64,000 nucleotides of DNA, from NCBI RefSeq assembly GCF_014982805.1, contig NZ_JADCKC010000003.1, positions 310,001-374,000 on the forward strand, written 5' to 3'. Position numbers and translations under genes: made by a program. Source of the DNA: Gemmiger gallinarum (lineage in GTDB: Bacteria > Bacillota > Clostridia > Oscillospirales > Ruminococcaceae). Shown here one piece after another: positions 16,958 to 24,761 of the stretch (positions are counted from its first letter, which is position 1; each line of letters begins with the position of its first letter). Under the pieces are notes generated by a model. That model saw only the letters and a program-made list of their open reading frames with translations, made no database searches and was not told where the DNA came from.

Positions 16958-17718
16958 TTTGTCTCCAGTCCTTCCATTTGATTGATGCGGCTGGCGAGAT
17001 ACCCCGCCCCGAAACCGTTGTCGATATTGACCACACTGCAACCCGACGCGCAGGAGTTGAGCATGGACAAAAGCGCCGACAGACCGCCGAAGCTGGCGCC
17101 GTACCCCACGCTGGTGGGCACTGCAATGACCGGGCAGTCCACCAGACCGCCGATGACCGACGCCAGAGCGCCCTCCATGCCGGCCACCGCCACCACGCAG
17201 CGTGCCTGCATGAGCACATCCAGGTTGGACAGCAGCCGGTGCAGCCCGGCCACCCCCACATCATACAGGCGGGTCACATGGTTGCCCATGGCCTCGGCGG
17301 TGAGGGCGGCTTCCTCGGCCACCGGCATGTCGCTGGTGCCCCCTGTGGCCACCACAATGTTGCCCAGGTCCCGGCGCTCGCCGGGGAAGGCCAGACCCAG
17401 CCGAGGGCTCTCGTGATACTCAAGAGGCACCTGGGATGCCACATAGTCGGCGGCCTCCTTGCCCATGCGGGTGATGAGGATGTTTCTGCATCCCCGCTCC
17501 CCCATGGCCGCCGCAATGCCTGCGATCTGTTCCGGCGTCTTGCCTGCGCCGTAGATGACCTCGGCGGCACCCTGGCGCACGCTGCGGTGCAGGTCCACCT
17601 TGGCATAGCCCAGATCCTCAAAGGGGGCTTCCTTCAGTTCCAGCAGAGCGTCCTCCGGCCTGGTCTCGCCGTTGGCCACGCTGCGCAGAAGGCAAAGAAT
17701 ATCATGCTTGTTGTCCAT
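16954..17718 (-). CDS. larB: LarB, nicotinic acid adenine dinucleotide carboxylase/hydrolase
   Basis: A 254-residue LarB, related to the PurE fold. It carboxylates the pyridinium ring of NaAD and cleaves the product to give pyridinium-3,5-biscarboxylic acid mononucleotide, the first step of the nickel cofactor pathway. Conserved parts: RQGAAEVIYGAGKTPEQI, VVATGGTSDMPVAEEAA and GMEGALASVIGGLVDCPVIA. The start is ATG 17718 with GGAGGAG upstream; larE ends 13 nt before. The stop overlaps the larC start. Confidence 0.93.
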   Translation of the reverse strand: MDNKHDILCLLRSVANGETRPEDALLELKEAPFEDLGYAKVDLHRSVRQGAAEVIYGAGKTPEQIAGIAAAMGERGCRNILITRMGKEAADYVASQVPLEYHESPRLGLAFPGERRDLGNIVVATGGTSDMPVAEEAALTAEAMGNHVTRLYDVGVAGLHRLLSNLDVLMQARCVVAVAGMEGALASVIGGLVDCPVIAVPTSVGYGASFGGLSALLSMLNSCASGCSVVNIDNGFGAGYLASRINQMEGLETK

Positions 17719-17731
17719 TTTGCTCCTCCTC

Positions 17732-18487
17732 TTATACCGACGCCTTGCGGGGCGCAAGGTCCAGTGTCACAGCCGAAAACTCCGGCGCCAGCGCCCGGAG
17801 GATCTCCTCCCGCCGGGCCAGCACCCGGGGCAGCTGCTCCTCCGTCACCTGAAGACGGGCCGCGCCGTCCGCCGTGCGCACCCGGAAGTCTGTGAATCCC
17901 AGCCCGGCCATGGCGGCCTCCGCCATTTCCACCCTGGTCAGCATCTCCGCCGTGAGGGCGGTGCCGGTGGGGATCCGGGTGGCCAGGCAGGCGTAGGCGG
18001 GCTTGTTCCAGGTGAAGATCCCCGCCTCTTTGGACAGCCGCCGGACCTCCGCTTTGGTGATGCCGCATTCCCGCAGGGGGGAACGGACTTCCAGCTCCCG
18101 CAGAGCCACCATGCCGGGACGGTCCCCCGCATCGTCGGAGGCATTGGTGCCGTCCAGAAGCACCGTGTAGCCGTCATTGGCAGCCGCCCGGCGCAGCTGG
18201 GTGAACAGCGCCTTCTTGCAGTAGTAGCAGCGGCGGGGACCGTTCTCGGCGGCTTTTTCCACCGCCAGCACATCCAGTTCGATGACCGTCATGGGCACAT
18301 CCAGTTCCTTTGCCAGGCGGCGGGCATCCTCCAGCTCAAAAGCGGGCTGAAAGGCGGTCTTGATGTAGTAGGCCCGCAGGTCGCAGCCGTACTGTCTGGA
18401 CGCCCACATCAAAAAGGCCGAGTCCGTCCCGCCCGAAAAGGCCAGCGCTGCCCGGGGCACCTGGCGGAAAAATTGTTCCAGTGTCAT
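17732..18487 (-). CDS. larE: LarE, ATP-dependent sulfur insertase
   Basis: A 251-residue PP-loop enzyme that adds the two sulfurs to the biscarboxylate intermediate. The PP-loop FSGGTDSAFL lies at residues 18-27. Cysteines of interest are in RRCYYCKKALF (about 85-95) and in KPAYACLATRIPTG; the latter likely corresponds to the sacrificial cysteine of the L. plantarum enzyme. The CxxC leaves open a cluster-using variant. It is the first lar gene, 110 nt after a terminator-like hairpin. GGAGAGGAG precedes ATG 18487. Confidence 0.92.
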   Translation of the reverse strand: MTLEQFFRQVPRAALAFSGGTDSAFLMWASRQYGCDLRAYYIKTAFQPAFELEDARRLAKELDVPMTVIELDVLAVEKAAENGPRRCYYCKKALFTQLRRAAANDGYTVLLDGTNASDDAGDRPGMVALRELEVRSPLRECGITKAEVRRLSKEAGIFTWNKPAYACLATRIPTGTALTAEMLTRVEMAEAAMAGLGFTDFRVRTADGAARLQVTEEQLPRVLARREEILRALAPEFSAVTLDLAPRKASV

Positions 18488-18549
18488 GGGGTTCTCCTCT
18501 CCGCCCCGGCGCCGGCTTGCAGGCCAAAGCGTCGGGAAATTTGTTTCTT

Positions 18550-18698
18550 TATTTTCTTAACCATTTTTTGAGACAAAAAAGAGGTGCCCGCTTTCCTGCC
18601 GAAAGCAGACACCTTCCTGGTATCCAAATCGTTCGCTATTCTTGTAACCGGCGGGGACAAATGCTGATTTTATTCCCCATGGCGGCTTCGGCCGCAGG
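18550..18698 (-). promoter_or_regulatory. Structured leader or terminator upstream of larE
   Basis: On the minus strand AGGTGTC.GCTTTC and GAAAGC.GGCACCT form a hairpin followed by six T (about 18575-18620), lying between the DUF3842 stop and larE. Upstream of it is a conserved-looking stretch with further pairing (GCCGGTGACCTGCGGCC region). It may simply end the DUF3842 transcript, or be an attenuator for the lar genes. I could not match it to a known metal riboswitch, and I see no clear sigma-A promoter between it and larE. Confidence 0.5.
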
Positions 18699-19133
18699 TC
18701 ACCGGCTTCCTGCCGTGTGATCGGGGTTGCATACATTCTGCAGCGCATCCACCGCGCTCTGGATCAGCCGGGACATGGGCAGCTCCTGTGCCCCTGCCAC
18801 AATGTTGTCGCATTGATTGACCGGCACCAGCACCCGCACGGCGGAGCTTTGCCCCACCGCCATGGCGGCTTTGGGGGTGATCTCCCCCAGCATGGCATCG
18901 GCAATGACAATGCCCACCGGTCCCATAATGATGTCCGCCCTGCGGCAGCCCACAAGGATGGCATTCTCTCCGGTGGCGGCCTGGTCGGCTCCCGCACGCA
19001 GCATGGCGGTAGTCGCCGCACTGTTGGTGCCCACGGCCAGCACCCGCACGCCGGGGCACTGCGCCTTGATTGCCGCGACCAGCTGACGGCCCAATCCGCC
19101 GCCCTGGCCGTCAATGACCATGACCTTCAACAT
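18699..19133 (-). CDS. DUF3842 family protein
   Basis: A 144-residue protein starting MLKVMVIDGQGGGLGRQLVA, a Rossmann-like beta-Gly-rich opening, with RADIIMGPVGIVIADAMLGE and VPVNQCDNIVAGAQELPMS further on. This matches DUF3842, a family of unknown function common in Clostridia. AAGGTGATAA precedes ATG 19133. It is in the same direction as the lar genes but separated by a hairpin with a T-run, so the functional link is uncertain. The Gly-rich start suggests a nucleotide ligand. Confidence 0.8.
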   Translation of the reverse strand: MLKVMVIDGQGGGLGRQLVAAIKAQCPGVRVLAVGTNSAATTAMLRAGADQAATGENAILVGCRRADIIMGPVGIVIADAMLGEITPKAAMAVGQSSAVRVLVPVNQCDNIVAGAQELPMSRLIQSAVDALQNVCNPDHTAGSR

Positions 19134-19258
19134 TTATCACCTTGCCTGTCCAAGGGCATTATCCCATAGTGTGAAAAAAAAGTCAAGAAAATGCAGCGGC
19201 GTCTCGTTTTTGTGCGATATCCCCTCTATGCCGGAAGGGGCGGCAGTACAGAAAGTGC

Positions 19259-19287
19259 TTGATTTGATCGCTTTTTCATGGTATACT
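19259..19287 (+). promoter_or_regulatory. Promoter of tRNA-Leu
   Basis: TTGATT (19259-19264), 17 bp, TATACT (19282-19287), ending 12 nt before the tRNA. Confidence 0.75.
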
Positions 19288-19299
19288 AATCAGGTATCA

Positions 19300-19386
19300 G
19301 CCGGTGTGTTGGAATTGGCAGACGAGACGGACTCAAAATCCGTTGCTGGCAACAGCGTGTGGGTTCGACCCCCACCACCGGCACCA
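19300..19386 (+). tRNA. tRNA-Leu (anticodon CAA)
   Basis: Acceptor GCCGGTG / CACCGGC, discriminator A, and encoded CCA (19384-19386). The anticodon arm ACGGA-CTCAAAA-TCCGT gives anticodon CAA, reading codon UUG. The long variable arm and the TTCGACC T-loop fit a class II leucine tRNA. Confidence 0.95.
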
Positions 19387-19392
19387 CGTTTG

Positions 19393-19440
19393 AATGGACT
19401 GTGCTCCATTCAAAAAGCCCAGCCAGTTGGCTGGGCTTTT
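19393..19440 (+). terminator. tRNA-Leu terminator, copy 1 of a duplicated module
   Basis: A small hairpin AATGGA/TCCATT (19393-19410) followed by AAAAGCCCAGCCA / TGGCTGGGCTTTT (19413-19440). Confidence 0.85.
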
Positions 19441-19529
19441 CTCATACCGTTCTGTCATTCCTCCTTCTCCCCAACCTACGGGCCAAGGAGGAGAGCGGAC
19501 ATCAATTTCATCACGCAAACACATATCGA

Positions 19530-19577
19530 AATGGACTACGCTCCATCCAAAAAGCCCAGCTGTTTGGCCGGGCTTTT
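19530..19577 (+). repeat. Second copy of the hairpin-terminator module
   Basis: The arrangement ATGGACT..GCTCCAT then AAAAGCCCAGC / GCCGGGCTTTT repeats the module at 19393-19440 about 137 bp later, with small changes. Nothing but this repeat lies between them. Confidence 0.7.
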
Positions 19578-19660
19578 CTTATATTATTGCGGCATTTCCT
19601 TCTTCCCTTCACTTTGGTATACAAACTTTGGCAGTAGGCCCCCTACATCGGCCTGCAAAG

Positions 19661-19698
19661 GCGGCGGGATGCATCGGATGCCTCTCCCCGCCGCTTTT
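19661..19698 (+). terminator. Third hairpin with T-run
   Basis: GCGGCGGG (19661-19668) / CCCGCCGC (19687-19694), then TTTT. No gene ends here. The stretch from 19441 to 19785 is otherwise empty apart from the repeat module. Confidence 0.5.
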
Positions 19699-19785
19699 GC
19701 CCCGGCCTGTGGTCGGTTTTGTTCCTCCTTTTCCTGAAGTTATCATCTCTTTGCAAAAAAATCGCTGCTTTTTCCGGGTCTGCTA

Positions 19786-19840
19786 TTGACAAACGGCTGC
19801 GGCGGAGCTATATTATCATCATATGAACAAACGTTCACAT
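19786..19840 (+). promoter_or_regulatory. Promoter and ArsR-type operator of the metal-efflux operon
   Basis: TTGACA (19786-19791), 17 bp, TATATT (19809-19814). Downstream at 19821-19840 is ATATGAAC-AAAC-GTTCACAT, an imperfect palindrome with the TGAAC/GTTCA half-sites typical of ArsR/SmtB/CzrA operators. Repression would block early transcription and be lifted by metal. Confidence 0.75.
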
Positions 19841-19855
19841 GAAAGGATGAGGTGA

Positions 19856-20230
19856 ATGGCATCTCCCGAAGTACCCCGCAGCCCCTCCGCGGAAGGGGAA
19901 TTCCTTGCCGCACAGCCCGACGTGGTGGAGCGCCTGCGGGAGGATCTGCCGGATGACGAGGTTTTGTATGATCTGGCTGAGCTGTTCCGCATGTTTGCGG
20001 ACTCCACTCGCATCAAGATCCTGTATGCGCTGTTTGAAAGTGAGCTCTGCGTGGGAGACATTGCCCAGCTGCTCAACCTTTCGCAGAGCTCCGTCAGTCA
20101 CCAGCTGCGGCTGCTGAAAAACAGCAAGCTGGTCAAATTTCGCCGGGAAGGCAAGGTCATCTTTTACTCGCTGGACGACGACCATGTCCGCAGCATGATT
20201 GCTCTGGGCATGGAACACGTTGAAGAATAA
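19856..20230 (+). CDS. ArsR/SmtB-family metal-sensing repressor (CzrA-like)
   Basis: A 124-residue winged-helix repressor. The DNA-binding part is LCVGDIAQLLNLSQSSVSHQ, then LRLLKNSKLVKFRREGK. The C-terminal helix DDHVRSMIALGMEHVEE fits DxHx10HxxE, the alpha-5 zinc/cobalt-sensing site of CzrA and SmtB. The Cys in ELCVGD sits where CadC-type alpha-3 ligands occur, but alone it does not make that site. It is first in an operon with the HMA protein and ATPase, behind its own probable operator. Release by Zn(II) is the most likely trigger. Confidence 0.9.
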   Translation: MASPEVPRSPSAEGEFLAAQPDVVERLREDLPDDEVLYDLAELFRMFADSTRIKILYALFESELCVGDIAQLLNLSQSSVSHQLRLLKNSKLVKFRREGKVIFYSLDDDHVRSMIALGMEHVEE

Positions 20231-20266
20231 CCCCATAGATCACCATATAAGAAGGAGTGCTCTGTC

Positions 20267-20482
20267 ATGCAGAAGAAATTCAACATCGAAGTGGATTGCG
20301 CCAACTGCGCCGCCAAAATCGAAAATGCCCTGAACAAGATGGAGGGCGTCAACCGTGCCAGCGTCAGCTTTATGACCCAGAAGCTGGTACTGGATGCCGA
20401 CGACGACCGCTTTGCCGCCGTGCTGAAGGACGCGGTCAAGACTGCCAAAAAAATCGAGCCGGACTTTGAGATCGAGCTGTAA
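20267..20482 (+). CDS. HMA-domain metallochaperone
   Basis: A 71-residue heavy-metal-associated domain, MQKKFNIEVDCANCAAKIEN, with metal-binding CANC (residues 11-14) in place of the more usual CxxC in a GMxC setting. The ferredoxin-like fold is complete. GAAGGAG lies upstream of ATG 20267. The P-type ATPase that follows lacks an N-terminal HMA domain, so this free domain probably delivers metal to it. Confidence 0.88.
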   Translation: MQKKFNIEVDCANCAAKIENALNKMEGVNRASVSFMTQKLVLDADDDRFAAVLKDAVKTAKKIEPDFEIEL

Positions 20483-20524
20483 AATTTGATGCACCATTTC
20501 AAATCAAACTGGGGGCAATTTCCT

Positions 20525-22390
20525 ATGACCAAAAAGCAGAAAAAGACCCTGTACCGCATCATCGCCGCTGCGGTTTTGCTGATCGTGGTTGCGCTTGTGA
20601 CCGAGTCCATTCCCATGCCGCAGGTTTTACAGTTTGTGCTGCATCTGGTGCCCTATCTGGTGATCGGCTGGGACATTCTGCGCAAGGCATTTCTGGGCAT
20701 CCTCCACGGCGAAGTCTTTGACGAGAACTTCCTCATGGCCATTGCCACCGTGGGCGCCATGGGCGTGGGCGAATACCGTGAGGGCGTGGCCGTCATGCTG
20801 TTCTATCAGGTGGGCGAGCTGTTCCAGAGCTACGCGGTGGGCAAAAGCCGCCGCAGCATCGCGGCGCTGATGGACATTCGTCCCGACAGCGCCAACCTGG
20901 AACAGGCCGACGGCAGCCTGAACACCGTGGACCCCGAGGAAGTACCGGTGGGCGCGGTGATCGTCGTCCGCCCGGGCGAGCGTGTTCCCCTGGACGGCGC
21001 GGTGCTGTCCGGCGAATCCAGCCTGAACACCAGCGCCCTCACCGGCGAGAGCGTTCCCCGCACGGTGCGTCCCGGAGACGAGGTCATCAGCGGCTGTGTC
21101 AACGGGGACGGCCTGCTGCGCATTGAGGTACGCAAGCCCTACGGCGAGTCCACCGTGGCCAAGATCCTGGACCTGGTGGAAAATTCCAGCCTGAAAAAAG
21201 CCCGGGCGGAAAACTTCATCACCAAATTTGCCCGGTACTACACTCCCGCCGTCTGCATTGCCGCCCTGGCGCTGGCCGTCATCCCGCCGCTGTTTGTGGA
21301 CGGGTGGATGACCTGGTTCACCCGTGCCCTGACCTTCCTGGTCATCAGCTGCCCCTGCGCCCTGGTCATCAGCATCCCGCTGACCTTCTTCGGCGGCATC
21401 GGCGGAGCCTCCCGGCAGGGCGTACTCATCAAGGGCGGCAACTATCTGGAAGCTCTGGCCCATACCGAGACCGCCGTCTTTGACAAGACCGGCACCCTGA
21501 CCCGGGGCATCTTTGCAGTGGAGCGGGTCCGCCCCGCCGGGGACTATGCCGAAGCCCAGGTCATTGAGCTGGCCGCCCAGGCGGAGAGCTACTCCAACCA
21601 CCCCATCAGCAAGAGCCTGCGGGCCGCCTGTGCTGAGCAGCCCGACCCCAAGCGCACCTCCGATGTGCAGGAGATCGCCGGGCAGGGCATCCGCGCCAGC
21701 GTGGACGGCCACGCCGTGGCCGTGGGCAACGCCCGCCTGATGGAGGCTCTGGGCATTGCATACATTCCCGACGACGGCGTAGGCACCGTGGTCTATGTCG
21801 CCTGCGACGGGGCGTTCCTGGGCTCTATCCTCATTGCGGATGAGGTCAAACCCACCGCTGCGGCGGCCGTCTCCGCCCTGAAAAAGCAGGGGGTGCGCAC
21901 CGTCATGCTCACCGGCGACGCCCCCGCCGTGGCGGAGCACGTGGCTGCTGAGCTGGGCATGGACGAGGTCCACGCAGGCCTGCTGCCCGGCGACAAGGTG
22001 GAACAAGTGGAAGCCCTGCTGGCCGCCAAGCGGCCGGGTTCCAGCCTTGCCTTTGTAGGCGACGGCATCAACGATGCCCCCGTCCTCATGCGCGCGGATG
22101 TGGGCATTGCCATGGGCGCGCTGGGCAGTGACGCCGCCATCGAGGCCGCCGACGTGGTGCTGATGGACGACGACCCCGCCAAGCTGTCCGACGCCATGCG
22201 CCTGGCCCGCAAATGCATGCGCATCGTCTATGAGAACATCATCTTTGCCCTGGGTATCAAGATTGCCTTCCTGATCCTGGGTGCGGCGGGCATCGCCACC
22301 ATGTGGTGGGCGGTCTTTGCCGACGTGGGCGTCATGGTGCTGGCCGTGCTCAACGCCATGCGGATGCTCTCGACTCCCAAAAAGCACTGA
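20525..22390 (+). CDS. Heavy-metal P1B-type ATPase (Zn/Cd/Pb/Co type)
   Basis: A 621-residue export ATPase that begins at its first membrane helix and has no HMA domain. The membrane metal site ISCPCALVISIP gives CPC (near residue 276). Phosphorylation motif FDKTGTLT lies near 318, TGES in the actuator domain (LTGESVPRTVRPGDEV), HP motif in SNHPISKSL, and GDGINDAP near 513. The YQVGELFQ and GGIGGASRQGVLIKGG segments place it with ZntA/CadA (subclass P1B-2) rather than copper pumps. I chose ATG 20525 with GGGGG upstream; TTG 20486 and ATG 20489 are alternatives with poorer sites. Third gene of the ArsR-controlled operon. Confidence 0.92.
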   Translation: MTKKQKKTLYRIIAAAVLLIVVALVTESIPMPQVLQFVLHLVPYLVIGWDILRKAFLGILHGEVFDENFLMAIATVGAMGVGEYREGVAVMLFYQVGELFQSYAVGKSRRSIAALMDIRPDSANLEQADGSLNTVDPEEVPVGAVIVVRPGERVPLDGAVLSGESSLNTSALTGESVPRTVRPGDEVISGCVNGDGLLRIEVRKPYGESTVAKILDLVENSSLKKARAENFITKFARYYTPAVCIAALALAVIPPLFVDGWMTWFTRALTFLVISCPCALVISIPLTFFGGIGGASRQGVLIKGGNYLEALAHTETAVFDKTGTLTRGIFAVERVRPAGDYAEAQVIELAAQAESYSNHPISKSLRAACAEQPDPKRTSDVQEIAGQGIRASVDGHAVAVGNARLMEALGIAYIPDDGVGTVVYVACDGAFLGSILIADEVKPTAAAAVSALKKQGVRTVMLTGDAPAVAEHVAAELGMDEVHAGLLPGDKVEQVEALLAAKRPGSSLAFVGDGINDAPVLMRADVGIAMGALGSDAAIEAADVVLMDDDPAKLSDAMRLARKCMRIVYENIIFALGIKIAFLILGAAGIATMWWAVFADVGVMVLAVLNAMRMLSTPKKH

Positions 22391-22428
22391 CCTCTCCTTT
22401 GTGTAACCCGTTTATCCATATAAAGCAG

Positions 22429-22465
22429 GCCCCCGGCAGGTATTTCTCCTGCCGGGGGCTGTTTT
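22429..22465 (+). terminator. Terminator of the metal-efflux operon
   Basis: GCCCCCGGCAGG (22429-22440) / CCTGCCGGGGGC (22448-22459), then a short T-run. It may also serve the convergent lipoprotein gene. Confidence 0.85.
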
Positions 22466-22477
22466 GTCTCTTCCGGT

Positions 22478-23239
22478 TTATTCCTCATTATCGGGGCCTG
22501 CAAAGGACGGTTGGCCGTAGGCGTCCACCCGCCAGCCGTTTTCGGTATTGACCAGACGGATGGTAAGGTGTCCCACCTTGTCATAGCTGACCGCCCGCCG
22601 GGCGATGTAATCCTCGGTGCTCTCCCCTTCCATGGGGATGGTGTAATGGGCAATGCGGTAAAACTCCACCGTATTGTCGTCCGCCGAGATGAGCTGGAAG
22701 GTATCGGGCACGTCAGATACCTCGCTGTTTCCGCCGATGCCGATATCCGCCGCTGCCAGCTTGCCGTCGATGGAGATGAACCGCCAGTCAAAGCCCCGCT
22801 CCTCCAGAAACTCCGGAGTGAACACGGTGAGGAGCTGCTCCCGGTAGTATTCCAGGGTAGCGTTCTCCCCCTCCAGGATCTGGTAGCGGAAGGTGGTGCC
22901 GGTGTCCGCCTGCCTTTCCACCTCCGGCTGGTCGGAGTAGTTCCAACTGTACTGATACATGACCGAGAAGGTATCCCCGAACAATGGCTGGGATGCCTTG
23001 TCCGCCCGGGTGTAAATGTCGTACTGCTCGGAAGTCAGAAAGACCTCCGGGCTGTCCACTTCCTCCCCCGCCGGGGTGGGCGCAGGCGTGGGCGTGGGGT
23101 CCGGTTCCGGGGTGGGGGTTGCCTGTACCGGCTGGGGCGCGGGGGTCGCTTCCCCGCCGGGCAGCTGGACAGTTACGGTACAGCCCACCAGCAGCCCCGC
23201 CGCCAGCAGCACAGTCAAAGCAGCACAAATTTGTTTCAT
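22478..23239 (-). CDS. Lipoprotein of unknown function
   Basis: A 253-residue protein with signal peptide MKQICAALTVLLAAGLLVGC (lipobox LVGC), then a Pro/Thr-rich spacer of about 35 residues (TPAPQPVQATPTPEPDP repeats) that likely spans the cell wall, then a globular domain from about residue 65. I do not recognise the domain. GGAGGGATC precedes ATG 23239. It stands between the metal-efflux operon and the aldehyde dehydrogenase gene, with a terminator upstream, so it is probably its own unit. Confidence 0.75.
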   Translation of the reverse strand: MKQICAALTVLLAAGLLVGCTVTVQLPGGEATPAPQPVQATPTPEPDPTPTPAPTPAGEEVDSPEVFLTSEQYDIYTRADKASQPLFGDTFSVMYQYSWNYSDQPEVERQADTGTTFRYQILEGENATLEYYREQLLTVFTPEFLEERGFDWRFISIDGKLAAADIGIGGNSEVSDVPDTFQLISADDNTVEFYRIAHYTIPMEGESTEDYIARRAVSYDKVGHLTIRLVNTENGWRVDAYGQPSFAGPDNEE

Positions 23240-23300
23240 GGCGATCCCTCCGGTTCTTCCCATGGCATTTTCCGCACCCCAACGCCGCGGGGTGCACAAA

Positions 23301-23340
23301 AGGGGAGGATTCTGGCCCGGGCGGGCCTTTCTCCTCCCCT
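23301..23340 (-). terminator. Terminator of the dehydrogenase operon
   Basis: AGGGGAGGA (23301-23309) / TCCTCCCCT (23332-23340) with an inner GGCCCG/CGGGCC stem; on the minus strand it is followed by TTTTG. Confidence 0.75.
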
Positions 23341-23381
23341 GTATGATAGAATGCAAATGCGTCCGAACTGTGTCTGCGGGC

Positions 23382-24761
23382 TCAGCGCAGGAACATCCGG
23401 ATCATCCGGTCTTTCAGGCTGGTATAGGGCTGGTAGCGCATGGGCAGATCGATCCAGGTCTTTTTGTCCACGATGCTGCGGGTGTGGCTGAATTCCTCAA
23501 ACCCGGCCTTGCCGTGGTAGCCCCCCATGCCGCTCTCCCCCACACCGCCGAAGGGCATGGCGCTGGTAGCCAGATGGATGATGGTATCGTTGATGCAGCC
23601 GCCGCCGAACCGGCAGCGGGACAACACCTGCTTGCGATTGGCGCTGCTGGAGGTAAAGAAGTAGAGGGCCAACGGATGGGGGCAGCTCTCCACCTGGGCG
23701 ATGGCCTCGTCCAGGCTGTTCCAGGTCAGCACCGGCAAAATGGGTCCGAAGATTTCCTCCCCCATGACGGCATCGTCAAAGGTAACGTCTGTCATGACAG
23801 TGGGAGCAATGCGCAGGGTCCGGGCATTGGCGTTGCCGCCCGCCACCACCTTGGCAGGGTCGATCAGGCCCAGAATACGGTCAAAATGCTTCTGGTTGAT
23901 GATCTTGCCGTAGTTCTCATTTTGGAGAGGATCGGCGCCGAACTGGGCGGTGATCTCCTCCCGGATGGCCTGGACCAGCTCGTTCCGGATGGATGCTTCA
24001 CAGTAAAGATAGTCGGGAGCCACGCAGGTCTGGCCGCAGTTGAGGTACTTGCCAAAGACAATGCGCTTGGCCGCCAGGCGGATGTTGGCGGTAGCGTCCA
24101 CGATGCAGGGGCTTTTGCCGCCCAGTTCCAGGGTGACGGGAGTCAGGTACTCCGCCGCGTGGCGCAGCACTTCCCGGCCCACGGTCTTGCCGCCGGTGAA
24201 AAAGATCTTGTCAAACTTCTGGTTGAGCAGGGCCTGGTTTTCGGCGCGGCCCCCGGTGACCACAAAGACGTACTCGGGGTCAAAGCACTCGGCAATCAAT
24301 TTCTGGATGACGGCAGAGGTAGCCGGGGCATAGGCGCTGGGCTTGACCACGGCAGTGTTGCCGGCGGCAAGGGCGTCGATAAGAGGTTCCAGCGTCAGCA
24401 TCAGGGGGTAGTTCCAGGGGCTCATGATGAGCACATTGCCGTAGGGCGACGGGCTGCGGAAGCTGTGGGCCGCAAACTGGGCCAGCGGAGTCATGACGGT
24501 ATGGCCGCGCATCAGCCCCGCCAGGTGGCGGCGCATCCAGCTCAGCTCCGACAGGGTCATGCCGGTCTCGCACATGTAGCTTTCCACAGCGCCCTTGCCC
24601 AGGTCGGCTTTCAGCGCGGCGTTGATCTCCTCCTCGTGGCGGAGGATGGCGTTTTGAAGGTCCTCAAGCGCCTTTGCTCGAAAGGCTCTGGGCAGCGTTT
24701 TGCCCGTCGAAAAGAATCTGCGCTGACTTTCCAGCACCTGCGCGATCTGTTGTTCTGTCAT
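23382..24761 (-). CDS. NAD(P)-dependent aldehyde dehydrogenase, class 3 type
   Basis: A 459-residue aldehyde dehydrogenase of the short class 3 / coniferyl-aldehyde type. Signatures: SPWNYPLMLTLEPL, the catalytic Glu in LELGGKSP, the catalytic Cys in NCGQTCVAPDY, and the C-terminal GGVGESGMGGYHGKAGFEEFSH. It overlaps the 3' end of the alcohol dehydrogenase gene by 98 bp in another frame and has its own GGAGG about 9 nt before ATG 24761. The pair would convert alcohols to acids through the aldehyde, or detoxify aldehydes. The true substrate is not readable from sequence. Confidence 0.9.
   Translation of the reverse strand: MTEQQIAQVLESQRRFFSTGKTLPRAFRAKALEDLQNAILRHEEEINAALKADLGKGAVESYMCETGMTLSELSWMRRHLAGLMRGHTVMTPLAQFAAHSFRSPSPYGNVLIMSPWNYPLMLTLEPLIDALAAGNTAVVKPSAYAPATSAVIQKLIAECFDPEYVFVVTGGRAENQALLNQKFDKIFFTGGKTVGREVLRHAAEYLTPVTLELGGKSPCIVDATANIRLAAKRIVFGKYLNCGQTCVAPDYLYCEASIRNELVQAIREEITAQFGADPLQNENYGKIINQKHFDRILGLIDPAKVVAGGNANARTLRIAPTVMTDVTFDDAVMGEEIFGPILPVLTWNSLDEAIAQVESCPHPLALYFFTSSSANRKQVLSRCRFGGGCINDTIIHLATSAMPFGGVGESGMGGYHGKAGFEEFSHTRSIVDKKTWIDLPMRYQPYTSLKDRMIRMFLR

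Noticed and set aside
18550-18698. NiCo or Moco riboswitch upstream of larE
   Set aside because: I could not find the conserved core of either class; kept only as a possible attenuator.
19333-19524. Small minus-strand frame across tRNA-Leu
   Set aside because: A product of the tRNA and terminator sequence, not a gene.
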